Source of the DNA: an uncultured Ruminococcus sp.
GTDB taxonomy: Bacteria; Bacillota; Clostridia; Oscillospirales; Acutalibacteraceae
NCBI GenBank assembly: GCA_951800855.1
Contig: CATOLC010000003.1
Location: forward strand, 1 to 18,559
Direction of reading: 5' to 3'
DNA: 18,559 nucleotides
The position numbers were made by a program, and so were the translations under genes. The notes below the pieces were generated by a model. That model saw only the letters and a list, made by a program, of their open reading frames with translations. It did no database searches and was not told the DNA's origin. Shown in pieces: positions 1 to 7,146 of this stretch (its first letter is position 1; every line of letters starts with the position of its first letter).

Positions 1-54
1 TGCCTTATTTTTGTTCCAAAGTAAAAGGAAGTAAACAAATTAATTAACTTAATA

Positions 55-95
55 AAAACCTCTGCTTAAAATATAAAAAAACAAGCAGAGGTTTT
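55..95. terminator. Bidirectional intrinsic terminator at the left edge
   Basis: A perfect 13-bp inverted repeat (arms 55-67 and 83-95, core CCTCTGCTT / AAGCAGAGG) encloses a 15-nt AT loop. T-runs follow the stem in both directions (TTTTC after 95 on the plus strand, TTTTTATT on the minus strand). It could end a plus-strand gene whose last codons lie in about 1-47, and also stop leftward transcripts from the minus-strand gene at 801-1187. The 1-54 stretch is too short to identify any gene. Confidence 0.8.
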
Positions 96-800
96 CTATA
101 TGTTTTTGCACCGCCATCTAGTAGAGAAGAATTCTATAAAAAATAAAGCTAAAAATTAAAAATATTATTTTTCCTGGTGTATTTAAATTATAATCTAAAC
201 TTTTATTGATGTTTTTTGCTAAATATTGCTAAAAATTCTAATATTGAATACTTATAGGTAATTGAATGCTTTCATTGTTTATTCTATACTGACTTCATAT
301 TATTGAGTTAATTCCTCTTATTCCACATATATCTCATTTAAGCTCATTTGAAATATTGTATACAATAAAAATATTATATCAATTATTCTATTAAATTTCT
401 TCTTTTTATTTAAAATTTTTGAGAGTCCTCACTGAAAAATAGATCAGATAAAAATTATAAAAATATCAACTCAAAATTTACTGATGAAAATACATAAAAA
501 GACTAAATTTTCGGATTTGTCGGTATAAACATAAATAAGTTTAGGTGAAATTTATTTTTATCAATCTACAAGTAAGAACTCTCAAATTTTTTACTTTTAA
601 CTCTTTAATTTCTATAGCAATACTAAATATAATTAAACTCATTTATTAAAATAATATAAAAAATAAATACAATATAATAGAAATATCTCAATGGGAAAAA
701 CACATTCATATCAATGCAATTCATAAATTGTTAAACACTAAAAGCAGTCACCTTTATTTAAAAAGATACTATTAATAATATTTTGGTTTACAATAAAATA
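96..800. other. Gene-poor AT-rich stretch
   Basis: I see no supportable gene in these 700 bases on either strand: stops are frequent in all frames and no start with a good ribosome binding site opens a frame of useful length. The only structure is the imperfect inverted repeat at 412-592, listed separately. Together with the decayed sequence at 1327-1519, it looks like eroded coding or spacer DNA, but nothing here lets me name what it was. Confidence 0.5.
412..592. repeat. Imperfect terminal inverted repeat, MITE-like or long hairpin
   Basis: Left arm 412-455 and the reverse complement of right arm 553-592 share an AT block, then GAGAGT-y-CT-y-ACT, then TAGAT..GATAAAAAT, separated by about 97 bp. 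In the central block the only two differences (427 vs 577 and 430 vs 574) are C opposite A on the plus strand, which become G-U wobbles in a minus-strand transcript, so an RNA read from that strand would pair without a break there. No clear target-site duplication is visible. It may be a short miniature element or an RNA hairpin in the 3' region of the neighbouring small gene. Confidence 0.45.
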
Positions 801-1187
801 TTAAGTAATATTTATCCTTAACTTAGTATTTCTATCTTCCTCATTGTCTTGAGCAAGAATACGAACGCCCTCAGCACTATTAAGTGCTTCTATAACCTTT
901 TGCTTTTTATTTCCTTCTCTCTTTTTCCCAAAATTAGCTTCTGCATACTTAATATAGCATATTCCCTTGTAATCCCCTTTAACAAATTCACTTACACTTT
1001 TCTTTAAATCTCCTGATGAACATCTCGAGACATTTAAAGTCCGACAACCACTAATGTTAGTCAAAATGCTGGGAGCTGCAGTCTTTCTGTGCGAAGTTTT
1101 CCTAGCAAATACACAAGAAAACGAAGATATACCTACAGCCATCATAGTTAATACAAAAATATTTTTTGATTTTTTGAACGTAAACAT
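801..1187 (-). CDS. Small exported protein of unknown family
   Basis: A 128-residue protein not recognised as any family. Residues 1-28 form a classical signal peptide: basic start (MFTFKKSKN), hydrophobic core, and a likely signal-peptidase site after VFA. The mature part of about 100 residues is highly charged and basic in its middle (KKREGNKKQK near 88-97) and keeps three cysteines, so it is probably secreted or wall-associated rather than membrane-bound. The ATG start is supported by an AAGGAT ribosome site 7 nt upstream. It has its own good promoter (1240-1268) and is not close enough to the preceding gene to need it. No catalytic motif is visible, and no partner is evident. Real as a gene with fair confidence; function unknown. 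Confidence 0.65.
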   Translation of the reverse strand: MFTFKKSKNIFVLTMMAVGISSFSCVFARKTSHRKTAAPSILTNISGCRTLNVSRCSSGDLKKSVSEFVKGDYKGICYIKYAEANFGKKREGNKKQKVIEALNSAEGVRILAQDNEEDRNTKLRINIT

Positions 1188-1239
1188 TTTATCTATCCTT
1201 TTATTTAAATTTGCACACTTCTAGTCTTAATATATTATT

Positions 1240-1268
1240 ATAATATCAATAAAATTTTGTTTTGTCAA
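1240..1268 (-). promoter_or_regulatory. Sigma-A-type promoter for the small exported gene
   Basis: On the minus strand TTGACA (1263-1268) is followed by a 17-nt spacer and TATTAT (1240-1245), a near-consensus vegetative promoter. It lies about 50 nt upstream of the ATG at 1187, giving a short leader with the AAGGAT ribosome site. This is the best promoter match on the left side of the window. Confidence 0.65.
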
Positions 1269-1326
1269 TAAATAATTATAAAAATAAAGGATAACAAATC
1301 GTAAAATTAATTTAATAATTTAAACA

Positions 1327-1519
1327 TTTTATTATAAATAATAACTAAAAAAATACATTCTCATAAGCTTCAGGTTGTATATCTCATAAAGCTTTTGAAT
1401 TAATTTTATTGATTTTAGAAAAAATTACCCACAATAGTAAAACCATTAATCTTTAAATGAATTGAACCATATAACCCTAGTACTGCTAGCATCATTTCAG
1501 ATTTAGTTGTAAATATTTC
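1327..1519 (-). pseudogene. Decayed C-terminal extension of the upstream exported protein
   Basis: Beyond the TAG at 1520-1522 the same frame stays open for 34 codons to a TAA at 1415-1417, ending NGFTIVGNFF (1418-1447). A second frame gives STRVIWFNSFKD (1449-1484). A third gives DIQPEAYENVFF (1348-1383), then TAG, then LLFIIK (1327-1344). Placed in order, these read like one continuous C-terminus broken by frameshifts and stops: a Trp/Phe-Asp segment, a valine-rich strand, and an aromatic tail. That order recalls the C-terminal end of ubiquitin-specific proteases (W..FnD..v, ending aY.lfY), from memory of the family pattern only. Sequencing error is an alternative, but several independent lesions make decay more likely. 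Confidence 0.4.
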
Positions 1520-2059
1520 CTAAAAACATATTGTTATCGGCACAAACACATAATGGACTATAGTAGATACTAAAGCATATATCCTTCCCCCCTCTGAATT
1601 CCCATTATAATCATAATATAATTCATTTGCAACAGGGTTGTTAATAGGCAATTTATCGAGAGAGTCCACCCCTATTTCATTTAAAGTTCGCAAAAAGTCC
1701 TGATTTTTAAATATAGAAAATATACACAGAGCTTTTTTCTGGTCCCCACAATCCGGATACGTTTCCTTAATAAGTTCGTAAAAATCTCTTTTCCACTTAT
1801 GCAGCAAATTTTTATCTGACCTTGGAATTTTCAGACCTAAATTATAGCAGTTGATTAAGTTTTGAGACAATTTAAAATCCCCCAAAAATTCAAACGAAAT
1901 ACTAAAATCTCCTTGAGTAAGCCCATTTTCCTGAAATGAAAGCAGTGAAGGCTCGCTTTTTACATTTGGAGCTTTTTTAGTCGGAAAAGCATTGATGTTC
2001 GTCCAAACGAAAATTGTTAAAAATGCCACTAATGCAAATTTTTTTAAGGAGTTGTTCAT
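1520..2059 (-). CDS. Exported protein of unknown family, possibly a truncated ubiquitin-protease-like protein
   Basis: A 179-residue product if started at the ATG at 2057-2059, which begins MNNSLKKFALVAFL, a typical signal peptide (cleavage likely after NINA), and has AGTAGGG upstream. Longer starts at 2083 (ATG) and 2095 (GTG) lack a good ribosome site and add residues before the signal peptide. The mature part contains four cysteines. Near the C-terminus, residues 161-170 (YALVSTIVHY) resemble the strand-plus-histidine of the ubiquitin-specific protease His box, but the usual Gly-His-Tyr that should follow is absent and no clear catalytic Cys box (GNTCY-like) is seen. Downstream DNA carries related-looking fragments in other frames, so this may be the remaining part of a broken gene. 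The gene lies 62 nt after glmS with no promoter seen between. The family call is weak. Confidence 0.5.
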   Translation of the reverse strand: MNNSLKKFALVAFLTIFVWTNINAFPTKKAPNVKSEPSLLSFQENGLTQGDFSISFEFLGDFKLSQNLINCYNLGLKIPRSDKNLLHKWKRDFYELIKETYPDCGDQKKALCIFSIFKNQDFLRTLNEIGVDSLDKLPINNPVANELYYDYNGNSEGGRIYALVSTIVHYVFVPITICF

Positions 2060-2121
2060 AATTAATACCCTACTAAAAAACATTTTATTTACCACAATAT
2101 ATTTTAAAAATTATGTAAATA

Positions 2122-3957
2122 TTATTCCACTGTAACCGATTTAGCCAGATTTCTTGGCTTATCTATATCACAATTGCGTAAAAGAGCCGAATAATATGAA
2201 AAAATTTGAAAAGGAATAACGGATAAAGATGGAGAAAATTCATTTGAAAAGTCAGGTATATAAAAGACGCTTTCTGCGATTTGGGATATCTTATCTTTAT
2301 GAATATCTGTGGTAATAGCAAAAATTTTAGCACCTCTCGCCTTTACTTCTCTTAAATTACTAATCATTTTATCGAAAAGTTTATCCTGAGTAAGTAATGC
2401 AAGCACTAAAGTCCCATTCTCTATCAAAGAAATAGGTCCATGCTTAAGTTCACCCGCTGCATAAGCTTCAGAATGAATATATGAAACCTCTTTTAACTTA
2501 AGTGAACCTTCCATACAAACAGCATAGTCTAAATTCCTCCCTATAAAAAAGGCGTATTCTGTATCTTTATATTTTTTAGCAATTTCCATTATCTCGTCTT
2601 TTTTACTTAACACTTCCTCGATTTTATCTGAAATAGATGAAATCTTATTTATGCACTCGTATAATTTATCGGAACTAATACGATTTAACTTATTCGCAAT
2701 AAATAATGACAATAAGTAAAGGATACAAAGCTGGCAACTATACGCTTTAGTTGTTGCAACAGCAATTTCAGGACCAGCAGAAGTATAAATTACATAATCA
2801 GATTCATTTGCTATCGAACTCCCCTTAACATTTACAATAGAAAGGACCTTTGCGCCTAGACGTTTAGCTTCTCTTAATGCTGCGAGACTATCCGCAGTTT
2901 CTCCGGATTGGCTTATTACTATAAGCAAAGTAGACTCATCAATTAAAGGAGTTTTATATCGGAATTCCGAAGCTAGTTCCACTTCCACTGGAATTTTTAT
3001 CAGTTTTTCCATTATGTATTTACCCACAACACCAGCGTTTGCCGCAGAGCCACAAGCAACAATATAAATTTTGGAAAGATTTTTTAAATATTCGTCTGCA
3101 ATATCAAAATCATCAAAATATATTTCCCCATTTTTTATCCTTGAAGACACGGTTTTGCTTATAACTGTCGGTTGCTCCATAATCTCCTTCATCATAAAAT
3201 GTTCGTAATTACCCTTATTCGTGGATTCAATATCCCAATTCACAAATTCAAAATCATTCTCACTGTTTAAAACCTTTTTTGCAGGATTATAAACAGTTAT
3301 ACTATCTTTTTTTATTACGGCAATATTATTTTCTTGTAAACGATAAATTTTCCTAGTTCTTAAAAGCAAAGCCATAACATCAGAAGCAATATAATTTTCA
3401 TTTTCTCCTGTTCCAATAATAAGCGGGCTATCTTTTTTTACAGCAATTATTTTATCCGGTTCATCACTGCAAAGAATCCCCAAAGCATATGAGCCTTCAA
3501 GCCTAGACACCGCCTTTTGCACAGAATCGAGTAAATCTCCATTGTAATAAAAATCAATAAGCTGAGCTATAACTTCCGTATCGGTATCTGAAATAAATTT
3601 ATATCCTTCTTGAGTAAGAAAATTTTTTAAACTTATGTAATTTTCAATAATTCCATTATGCACAACCGAAATTTTCCCGGACTTACTTGTGTGAGGATGA
3701 GAATTTATATCTGAAGGCTTTCCGTGAGTTGCCCATCTGGTATGACCAATCCCAGCTGAACATTCCAGTAGCTCTTCATTTTTCAAAGCATTTTCCAATT
3801 CTTTTAATCTGCCACATTTTTTATAAACTTTTATTTTGTTTTCGGACACAACGGCTACCCCAGAAGAGTCATAGCCCCTATATTCCATTTTTTCTAATCC
3901 TTTTAATAAAAAAGGTAAAGCTTCTCCGGCTCCTATATATCCAATTATCCCACACAT
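2122..3957 (-). CDS. glmS: Glutamine--fructose-6-phosphate aminotransferase (isomerizing)
   Basis: GlmS makes glucosamine-6-phosphate from fructose-6-phosphate and glutamine in the cytosol, the first step to UDP-GlcNAc for peptidoglycan and surface polysaccharides. The 611-residue length fits the family (about 600-610). The N-terminal Ntn glutaminase domain starts MCGIIGYIG with nucleophile Cys2, then RGYDSSG (27-33) and GHTRWATHG (71-79). MKEIMEQP (256-263) leads into two SIS domains: ACGSAANAG (301-309), SQSGETADS (349-357) and, in the second, HSEAYAAGELKHGP. The end NLAKSVTVE carries the catalytic Lys. A start two codons upstream (3963) is possible, but Cys must follow the initiator Met, and GAGGAG sits only 3 nt from that ATG versus 9 nt from the ATG at 3957. 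No frameshift or missing residue is seen. Confidence 0.97.
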   Translation of the reverse strand: MCGIIGYIGAGEALPFLLKGLEKMEYRGYDSSGVAVVSENKIKVYKKCGRLKELENALKNEELLECSAGIGHTRWATHGKPSDINSHPHTSKSGKISVVHNGIIENYISLKNFLTQEGYKFISDTDTEVIAQLIDFYYNGDLLDSVQKAVSRLEGSYALGILCSDEPDKIIAVKKDSPLIIGTGENENYIASDVMALLLRTRKIYRLQENNIAVIKKDSITVYNPAKKVLNSENDFEFVNWDIESTNKGNYEHFMMKEIMEQPTVISKTVSSRIKNGEIYFDDFDIADEYLKNLSKIYIVACGSAANAGVVGKYIMEKLIKIPVEVELASEFRYKTPLIDESTLLIVISQSGETADSLAALREAKRLGAKVLSIVNVKGSSIANESDYVIYTSAGPEIAVATTKAYSCQLCILYLLSLFIANKLNRISSDKLYECINKISSISDKIEEVLSKKDEIMEIAKKYKDTEYAFFIGRNLDYAVCMEGSLKLKEVSYIHSEAYAAGELKHGPISLIENGTLVLALLTQDKLFDKMISNLREVKARGAKIFAITTDIHKDKISQIAESVFYIPDFSNEFSPSLSVIPFQIFSYYSALLRNCDIDKPRNLAKSVTVE

Positions 3958-3985
3958 CTTCATGCACTCCTCTTCTTAACTTGAA

Positions 3986-4013
3986 ATTATAATAATATAA
4001 CTATTAACTGAAA
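3986..4013 (-). promoter_or_regulatory. Weak candidate promoter for glmS
   Basis: On the minus strand TATAAT (3986-3991) is preceded at 16 nt by a poor -35 TTTCAG (4008-4013). Transcription would start close to the GAGGAG ribosome site, leaving almost no leader. In AT-rich DNA such matches are common; read-through from the polysaccharide operon is an alternative, as no terminator is visible in 3964-4197. Confidence 0.3.
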
Positions 4014-4049
4014 ATAGTATTTATCCCTTTTAAAAAGTTAATAAAAAGT

Positions 4050-4077
4050 AATGTCCTCCTCAAAAATGTCTCCTCAA
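4050..4077 (-). repeat. Tandem Shine-Dalgarno-like repeats in the glmS leader
   Basis: In the minus-strand sense two adjacent near-identical units read TTGAGGAGACATT (4065-4077) and TTGAGGAGGACATT (4050-4063). Each carries a strong ribosome-site-like GAGGAG, but neither is followed by ATG, GTG or TTG at useful spacing; an ATT reading would hit a stop within four codons. They lie about 95-120 nt upstream of the glmS start. Their role is unknown: a ribosome standby or binding site, or the trace of a lost leader ORF. Confidence 0.4.
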
Positions 4078-4197
4078 GAAATTTAAATTAACACTTATAT
4101 ATTAACTTTTTATATATTTCTAGTTTTAATATTATATATTATTAATTAATATACCTAAATAATAATTTGTTGTATCAAATTTGTAAATTAGTTTTGC

Positions 4198-4662
4198 CTA
4201 ATTACCGTAAGTAACCACCCCTTCCAATCTAATTCCATAGGACTTAATCCGTATAACTGCTTCTTCGTAATCTTTATATGTGGAATACATATATTTTTCT
4301 AAAAGTAACATTATATCGCATTTTTTAGCATACTCTACACTGTCCGCAATAATAGGTACAGGAGGAATATTGATAATTATAATATCGTTTTTTTCCCTCT
4401 CCTCCGTAAGTAAATCTTCAAGTTTTTGTGGAGTTTGAATATCTCCCGTTTCAGTATCTATAAGCGTTGAATTAAAATTTTTCCGTTTTATTTCTTTACT
4501 TAAAATTTCGCAAATATTGTATTTTTCTCTTCCACAATCTCTACTACTGGAAATCCCTATTACATTACAGTTTTCAGCTTGTGAAAGCATAATTAAACGA
4601 TTTACAATATATCTTATAGATTCTATAAACTCATTTTCCTTTTTTACATTCATTCCAAACAT
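4198..4662 (-). CDS. CpsD/BY-kinase-like protein with degenerate nucleotide-binding motifs
   Basis: A 154-residue protein with the order of the CpsD/Wzc tyrosine-kinase P-loop fold: NVIGISSSRDCGREKYN (33-49), a strand with LIDTE (67-71), and DIIIINIPPVPIIADS (93-108) followed by a strand-helix ending LEGVV. Against the family consensus, Walker A (GEGKST) reads GREKYN, so Lys47 stays but the second Gly is Glu and Ser-Thr is Tyr-Asn; Walker A' DxD is D69-T-E71; Walker B IDTPP reads INIPP with Asn98. The usual C-terminal tyrosine cluster is missing and the protein is much shorter than the typical 220-250. It starts 1 bp after the CpsC-like gene, where CpsD belongs. I infer a non-catalytic partner of the chain-length protein, or a gene in early decay. 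Confidence 0.75.
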   Translation of the reverse strand: MFGMNVKKENEFIESIRYIVNRLIMLSQAENCNVIGISSSRDCGREKYNICEILSKEIKRKNFNSTLIDTETGDIQTPQKLEDLLTEEREKNDIIIINIPPVPIIADSVEYAKKCDIMLLLEKYMYSTYKDYEEAVIRIKSYGIRLEGVVTYGN

Positions 4663-4663
4663 T

Positions 4664-5515
4664 TTATTTCAAACCCTTCATTGTTTTATAGTGTTTTATT
4701 TCCCCTATTACCGGAACATTATATTTACTGAAATCTGAAATACGGTTTAAGGTTGGTCTGAAAAGGCCTATTAGTATTACAGCTCCTACACATAAGAATA
4801 CAACTAAAAAAACAGGTATTAAAATTTTCTTAATAGCTAACTTAAATGTCAGCTGTGTAACAGTGGGAGTCTTAATTATATTTCTTGTATCATCTTTTTC
4901 AAATTTTTCAGAACTAATATCCGAAGTTTTTATTGTTCTTCCTGCTTCCCCTGTAAATTTTATTGAAGAATTCTTTATATGCTCAGCTGCATTCAAAGTT
5001 AAAAATTCTTTGCATATGTTTTGCACTGCATCAGAAAGAGCTTTACTGTATGTCATCGATACAACTTCCAGCACCATAGCTCCTGAATGCTGCTTGACAA
5101 TATAGAGCTCTTTCATTGATTCAATGCCTATATCCTCAGGTTTCATATCCAAATCCGATTTGTTCAGTCCGCTATTCTCCACTATGAATTGTTTCGAATA
5201 TATAGCCGTTAACTTCTCAAAAATATATCTCCTGAAAAAATCTGTATTCATCATAGCAATATAATCGCTGGGAAAGGTTCTGTATATCCCTGGGTCAGCC
5301 TCTAATAATATTTCACTGGAAGGCTCTACATAATACGACGCTGAAGAAATATATATAGTGTCTTCGTTAACTTCTGAACCCGCAGAAGCTCCTTTTACAC
5401 TTAAAAAACAAATCATTGAACAAAAAGCAAAAACTGCTATAACCAAAGTTAAAATTATAAATCTGTATTTCTTAACCCCTGACCAAATATCCATTACCCC
5501 AAAATTCTCAAACAT
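4664..5515 (-). CDS. CpsC/Wzz-type polysaccharide chain-length (polysaccharide co-polymerase) protein
   Basis: A 283-residue membrane protein with the topology of Gram-positive CpsC/CapA co-polymerases: short cytosolic start, first transmembrane helix at about 19-40, an extracytoplasmic domain of about 185 residues, and a second helix at about 231-252. The cytosolic tail RISDFSKYNVPVIGEI matches the family's usual ending (a dd-hx-yhxhPhhGxI pattern). Such proteins set polymer length with Wzy and bind and activate a CpsD kinase through the C-terminal helix and tail. AAGGAG lies about 10 nt before the ATG. It follows the Wzy gene by 27 bp and precedes the CpsD-like gene by 1 bp. The outer domain is divergent; I rely on topology, tail and context. 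Confidence 0.8.
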   Translation of the reverse strand: MFENFGVMDIWSGVKKYRFIILTLVIAVFAFCSMICFLSVKGASAGSEVNEDTIYISSASYYVEPSSEILLEADPGIYRTFPSDYIAMMNTDFFRRYIFEKLTAIYSKQFIVENSGLNKSDLDMKPEDIGIESMKELYIVKQHSGAMVLEVVSMTYSKALSDAVQNICKEFLTLNAAEHIKNSSIKFTGEAGRTIKTSDISSEKFEKDDTRNIIKTPTVTQLTFKLAIKKILIPVFLVVFLCVGAVILIGLFRPTLNRISDFSKYNVPVIGEIKHYKTMKGLK

Positions 5516-5542
5516 TTTTGTGTATCTCCTTACTTAAATTAT

Positions 5543-7129
5543 CTAATTTATTACTTTATTAACATCAAGTGCTATATGATTTTTTCTTGTGTATTCTTTT
5601 ATGCAAAGGTCTGCAATAGCATAACAAAATAATATCGAAACAGCAAACTGTATATATAATATAAACGATATCCATCCAAGCGCTGAGCTCCGCGGACAAA
5701 AATATATATCCGTAAGGACAATCAAAACAATTGTAAACATAACACTTCCTTTACTCATAAGTTTTATCATATATGCGAATAGTACCCCTAAAAAAATACT
5801 AAATATAATAATCCCTAAATATCCAAAATCAGCATATGTTTCAAGAATAAAAGATGAACCCCAGCCGTGGCCCTGCAGATACTCCTCTCCTCTGGCCGCA
5901 TATGACATCCTATGTGAAAAATTGTTGCTGTAAAGAGCCATATCTAAATTGTTGCCAGTTTCAAAGGTTTTTGCTCCCCATAAAATTTGCGCAAGCTTGC
6001 CATGTGTAAAATAATCAATTATCTCTCCAAACGTATAATTTTTAAATCCAGTATATTCTATTTTGGGAATTGCCTCATATCCTATGCAGAGAACATCAAA
6101 TGAAACTCCTTGTTTATAGAAAAAGTCTGTAATTATATCTATCGCCTTTAAGCTTTCTGCTTGACTTCTGTCCCTTATATAATTATACACACCTAAAAAC
6201 ATCATACATAGTGGAGTCAATAAAATTATGCATGTCCATTCTTTTTTCCCAATCCATTTTTTCCCTCTATTTATTTTTTTCACATTTTCTATGTTTAGAA
6301 TTGGACTCTCATTATCTGCTTTTATTCTTTCGGTTTTTTCTTCATTACTAAAATTATCTATAGTATCTCTAGTAAAATAATAAAGAAAAGCAAAAATCAT
6401 ATTTAATACAATTGGATTTCTAAGCCCTATCAGAAGCTCAGGTATTGCTGAAATTATATATAGTCCAAGGGGAACAAAGGTCCATTTTTTCTTCGGGAGA
6501 GTTGCTAAAAATATACAAAGAAAGTACTTTCTCATAGAACCTATTGTGATAATTATATACGGTAGCTGTGACTTAAATGAAGTGTAGAGTTCTACATATG
6601 CCCTTGAACGCATAAATGCTAGCTTTTCCATTTCAGCAAGCAAAAAAAATGACATACTTGTAAAAAATAATACCAATGAAATTACTCTTAAATGCCAAAT
6701 AAAAGAAGAATCTTTAACTTTTTCAAAATATGCCAGAGAATTATCTATTTTTCCCCTTATCAATAGGTTGTTCGGAAGTTTTGACCTATTCTTTATAGCA
6801 TGGTCACATATAGAGTACCCTATAAGCATAAAAACAAGAGCAAGCATTAACCCATTTAATGCAAACTTTACGCTCTCTTCCTTAAAATACCACCATTCCT
6901 CACCCCTCAAAAAACTAATGACCGGTCTTGCCATTAAAAACACAAATAATGTGATGTTAAACATAAAAAAATATATTCTTTGCCTTATATCTTCAAAACA
7001 ATACAATATATTTATACACCAAAAAAGTACAGTAGCCAGCAGCATAATATTCCAAAAAGTATAAAATTCCCCTAAGGCAAATATAAAGAGAGCTGATGGT
7101 ATAAGTAAATACCTTAAAAATCTTAGCAC
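5543..7129 (-). CDS. wzy: O-antigen/capsule repeat-unit polymerase (Wzy family)
   Basis: A 528-residue integral membrane protein with about 11-12 predicted helices. It would join undecaprenyl-linked repeat units at the outer face of the membrane. Features seen: helices across 7-110 and 145-250, the segment GLRNPIVLN (235-243) at a helix end, a long central extracytoplasmic loop (about 318-430) and GHGWGSSFILETYADFGYLG (420-439), which matches the conserved G-GSS-hxE-Y-nhG-hG block of the Wzy polymerases in Firmicutes polysaccharide loci. Translation starts at GTG with GGAGG 6 nt upstream; the ATG one base ahead is out of frame and stops after two codons. It lies between the GT4 gene (17 bp) and the chain-length gene (27 bp), as expected for a Wzy-dependent locus. 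Confidence 0.85.
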   Translation of the reverse strand: MLRFLRYLLIPSALFIFALGEFYTFWNIMLLATVLFWCINILYCFEDIRQRIYFFMFNITLFVFLMARPVISFLRGEEWWYFKEESVKFALNGLMLALVFMLIGYSICDHAIKNRSKLPNNLLIRGKIDNSLAYFEKVKDSSFIWHLRVISLVLFFTSMSFFLLAEMEKLAFMRSRAYVELYTSFKSQLPYIIITIGSMRKYFLCIFLATLPKKKWTFVPLGLYIISAIPELLIGLRNPIVLNMIFAFLYYFTRDTIDNFSNEEKTERIKADNESPILNIENVKKINRGKKWIGKKEWTCIILLTPLCMMFLGVYNYIRDRSQAESLKAIDIITDFFYKQGVSFDVLCIGYEAIPKIEYTGFKNYTFGEIIDYFTHGKLAQILWGAKTFETGNNLDMALYSNNFSHRMSYAARGEEYLQGHGWGSSFILETYADFGYLGIIIFSIFLGVLFAYMIKLMSKGSVMFTIVLIVLTDIYFCPRSSALGWISFILYIQFAVSILFCYAIADLCIKEYTRKNHIALDVNKVIN

Positions 7130-7146
7130 ATTACTCCTCCCTCTTT

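Noticed and set aside
1359..1394. Direct repeat TCTCATAAGCTT / TCTCATAAAGCTT
   Set aside because: Only two short copies in AT-rich, apparently decayed DNA; no function can be supported.
3964..4197. A glmS ribozyme/riboswitch upstream of glmS
   Set aside because: The leader is almost entirely A/T and contains none of the G/C-rich paired elements of that ribozyme.
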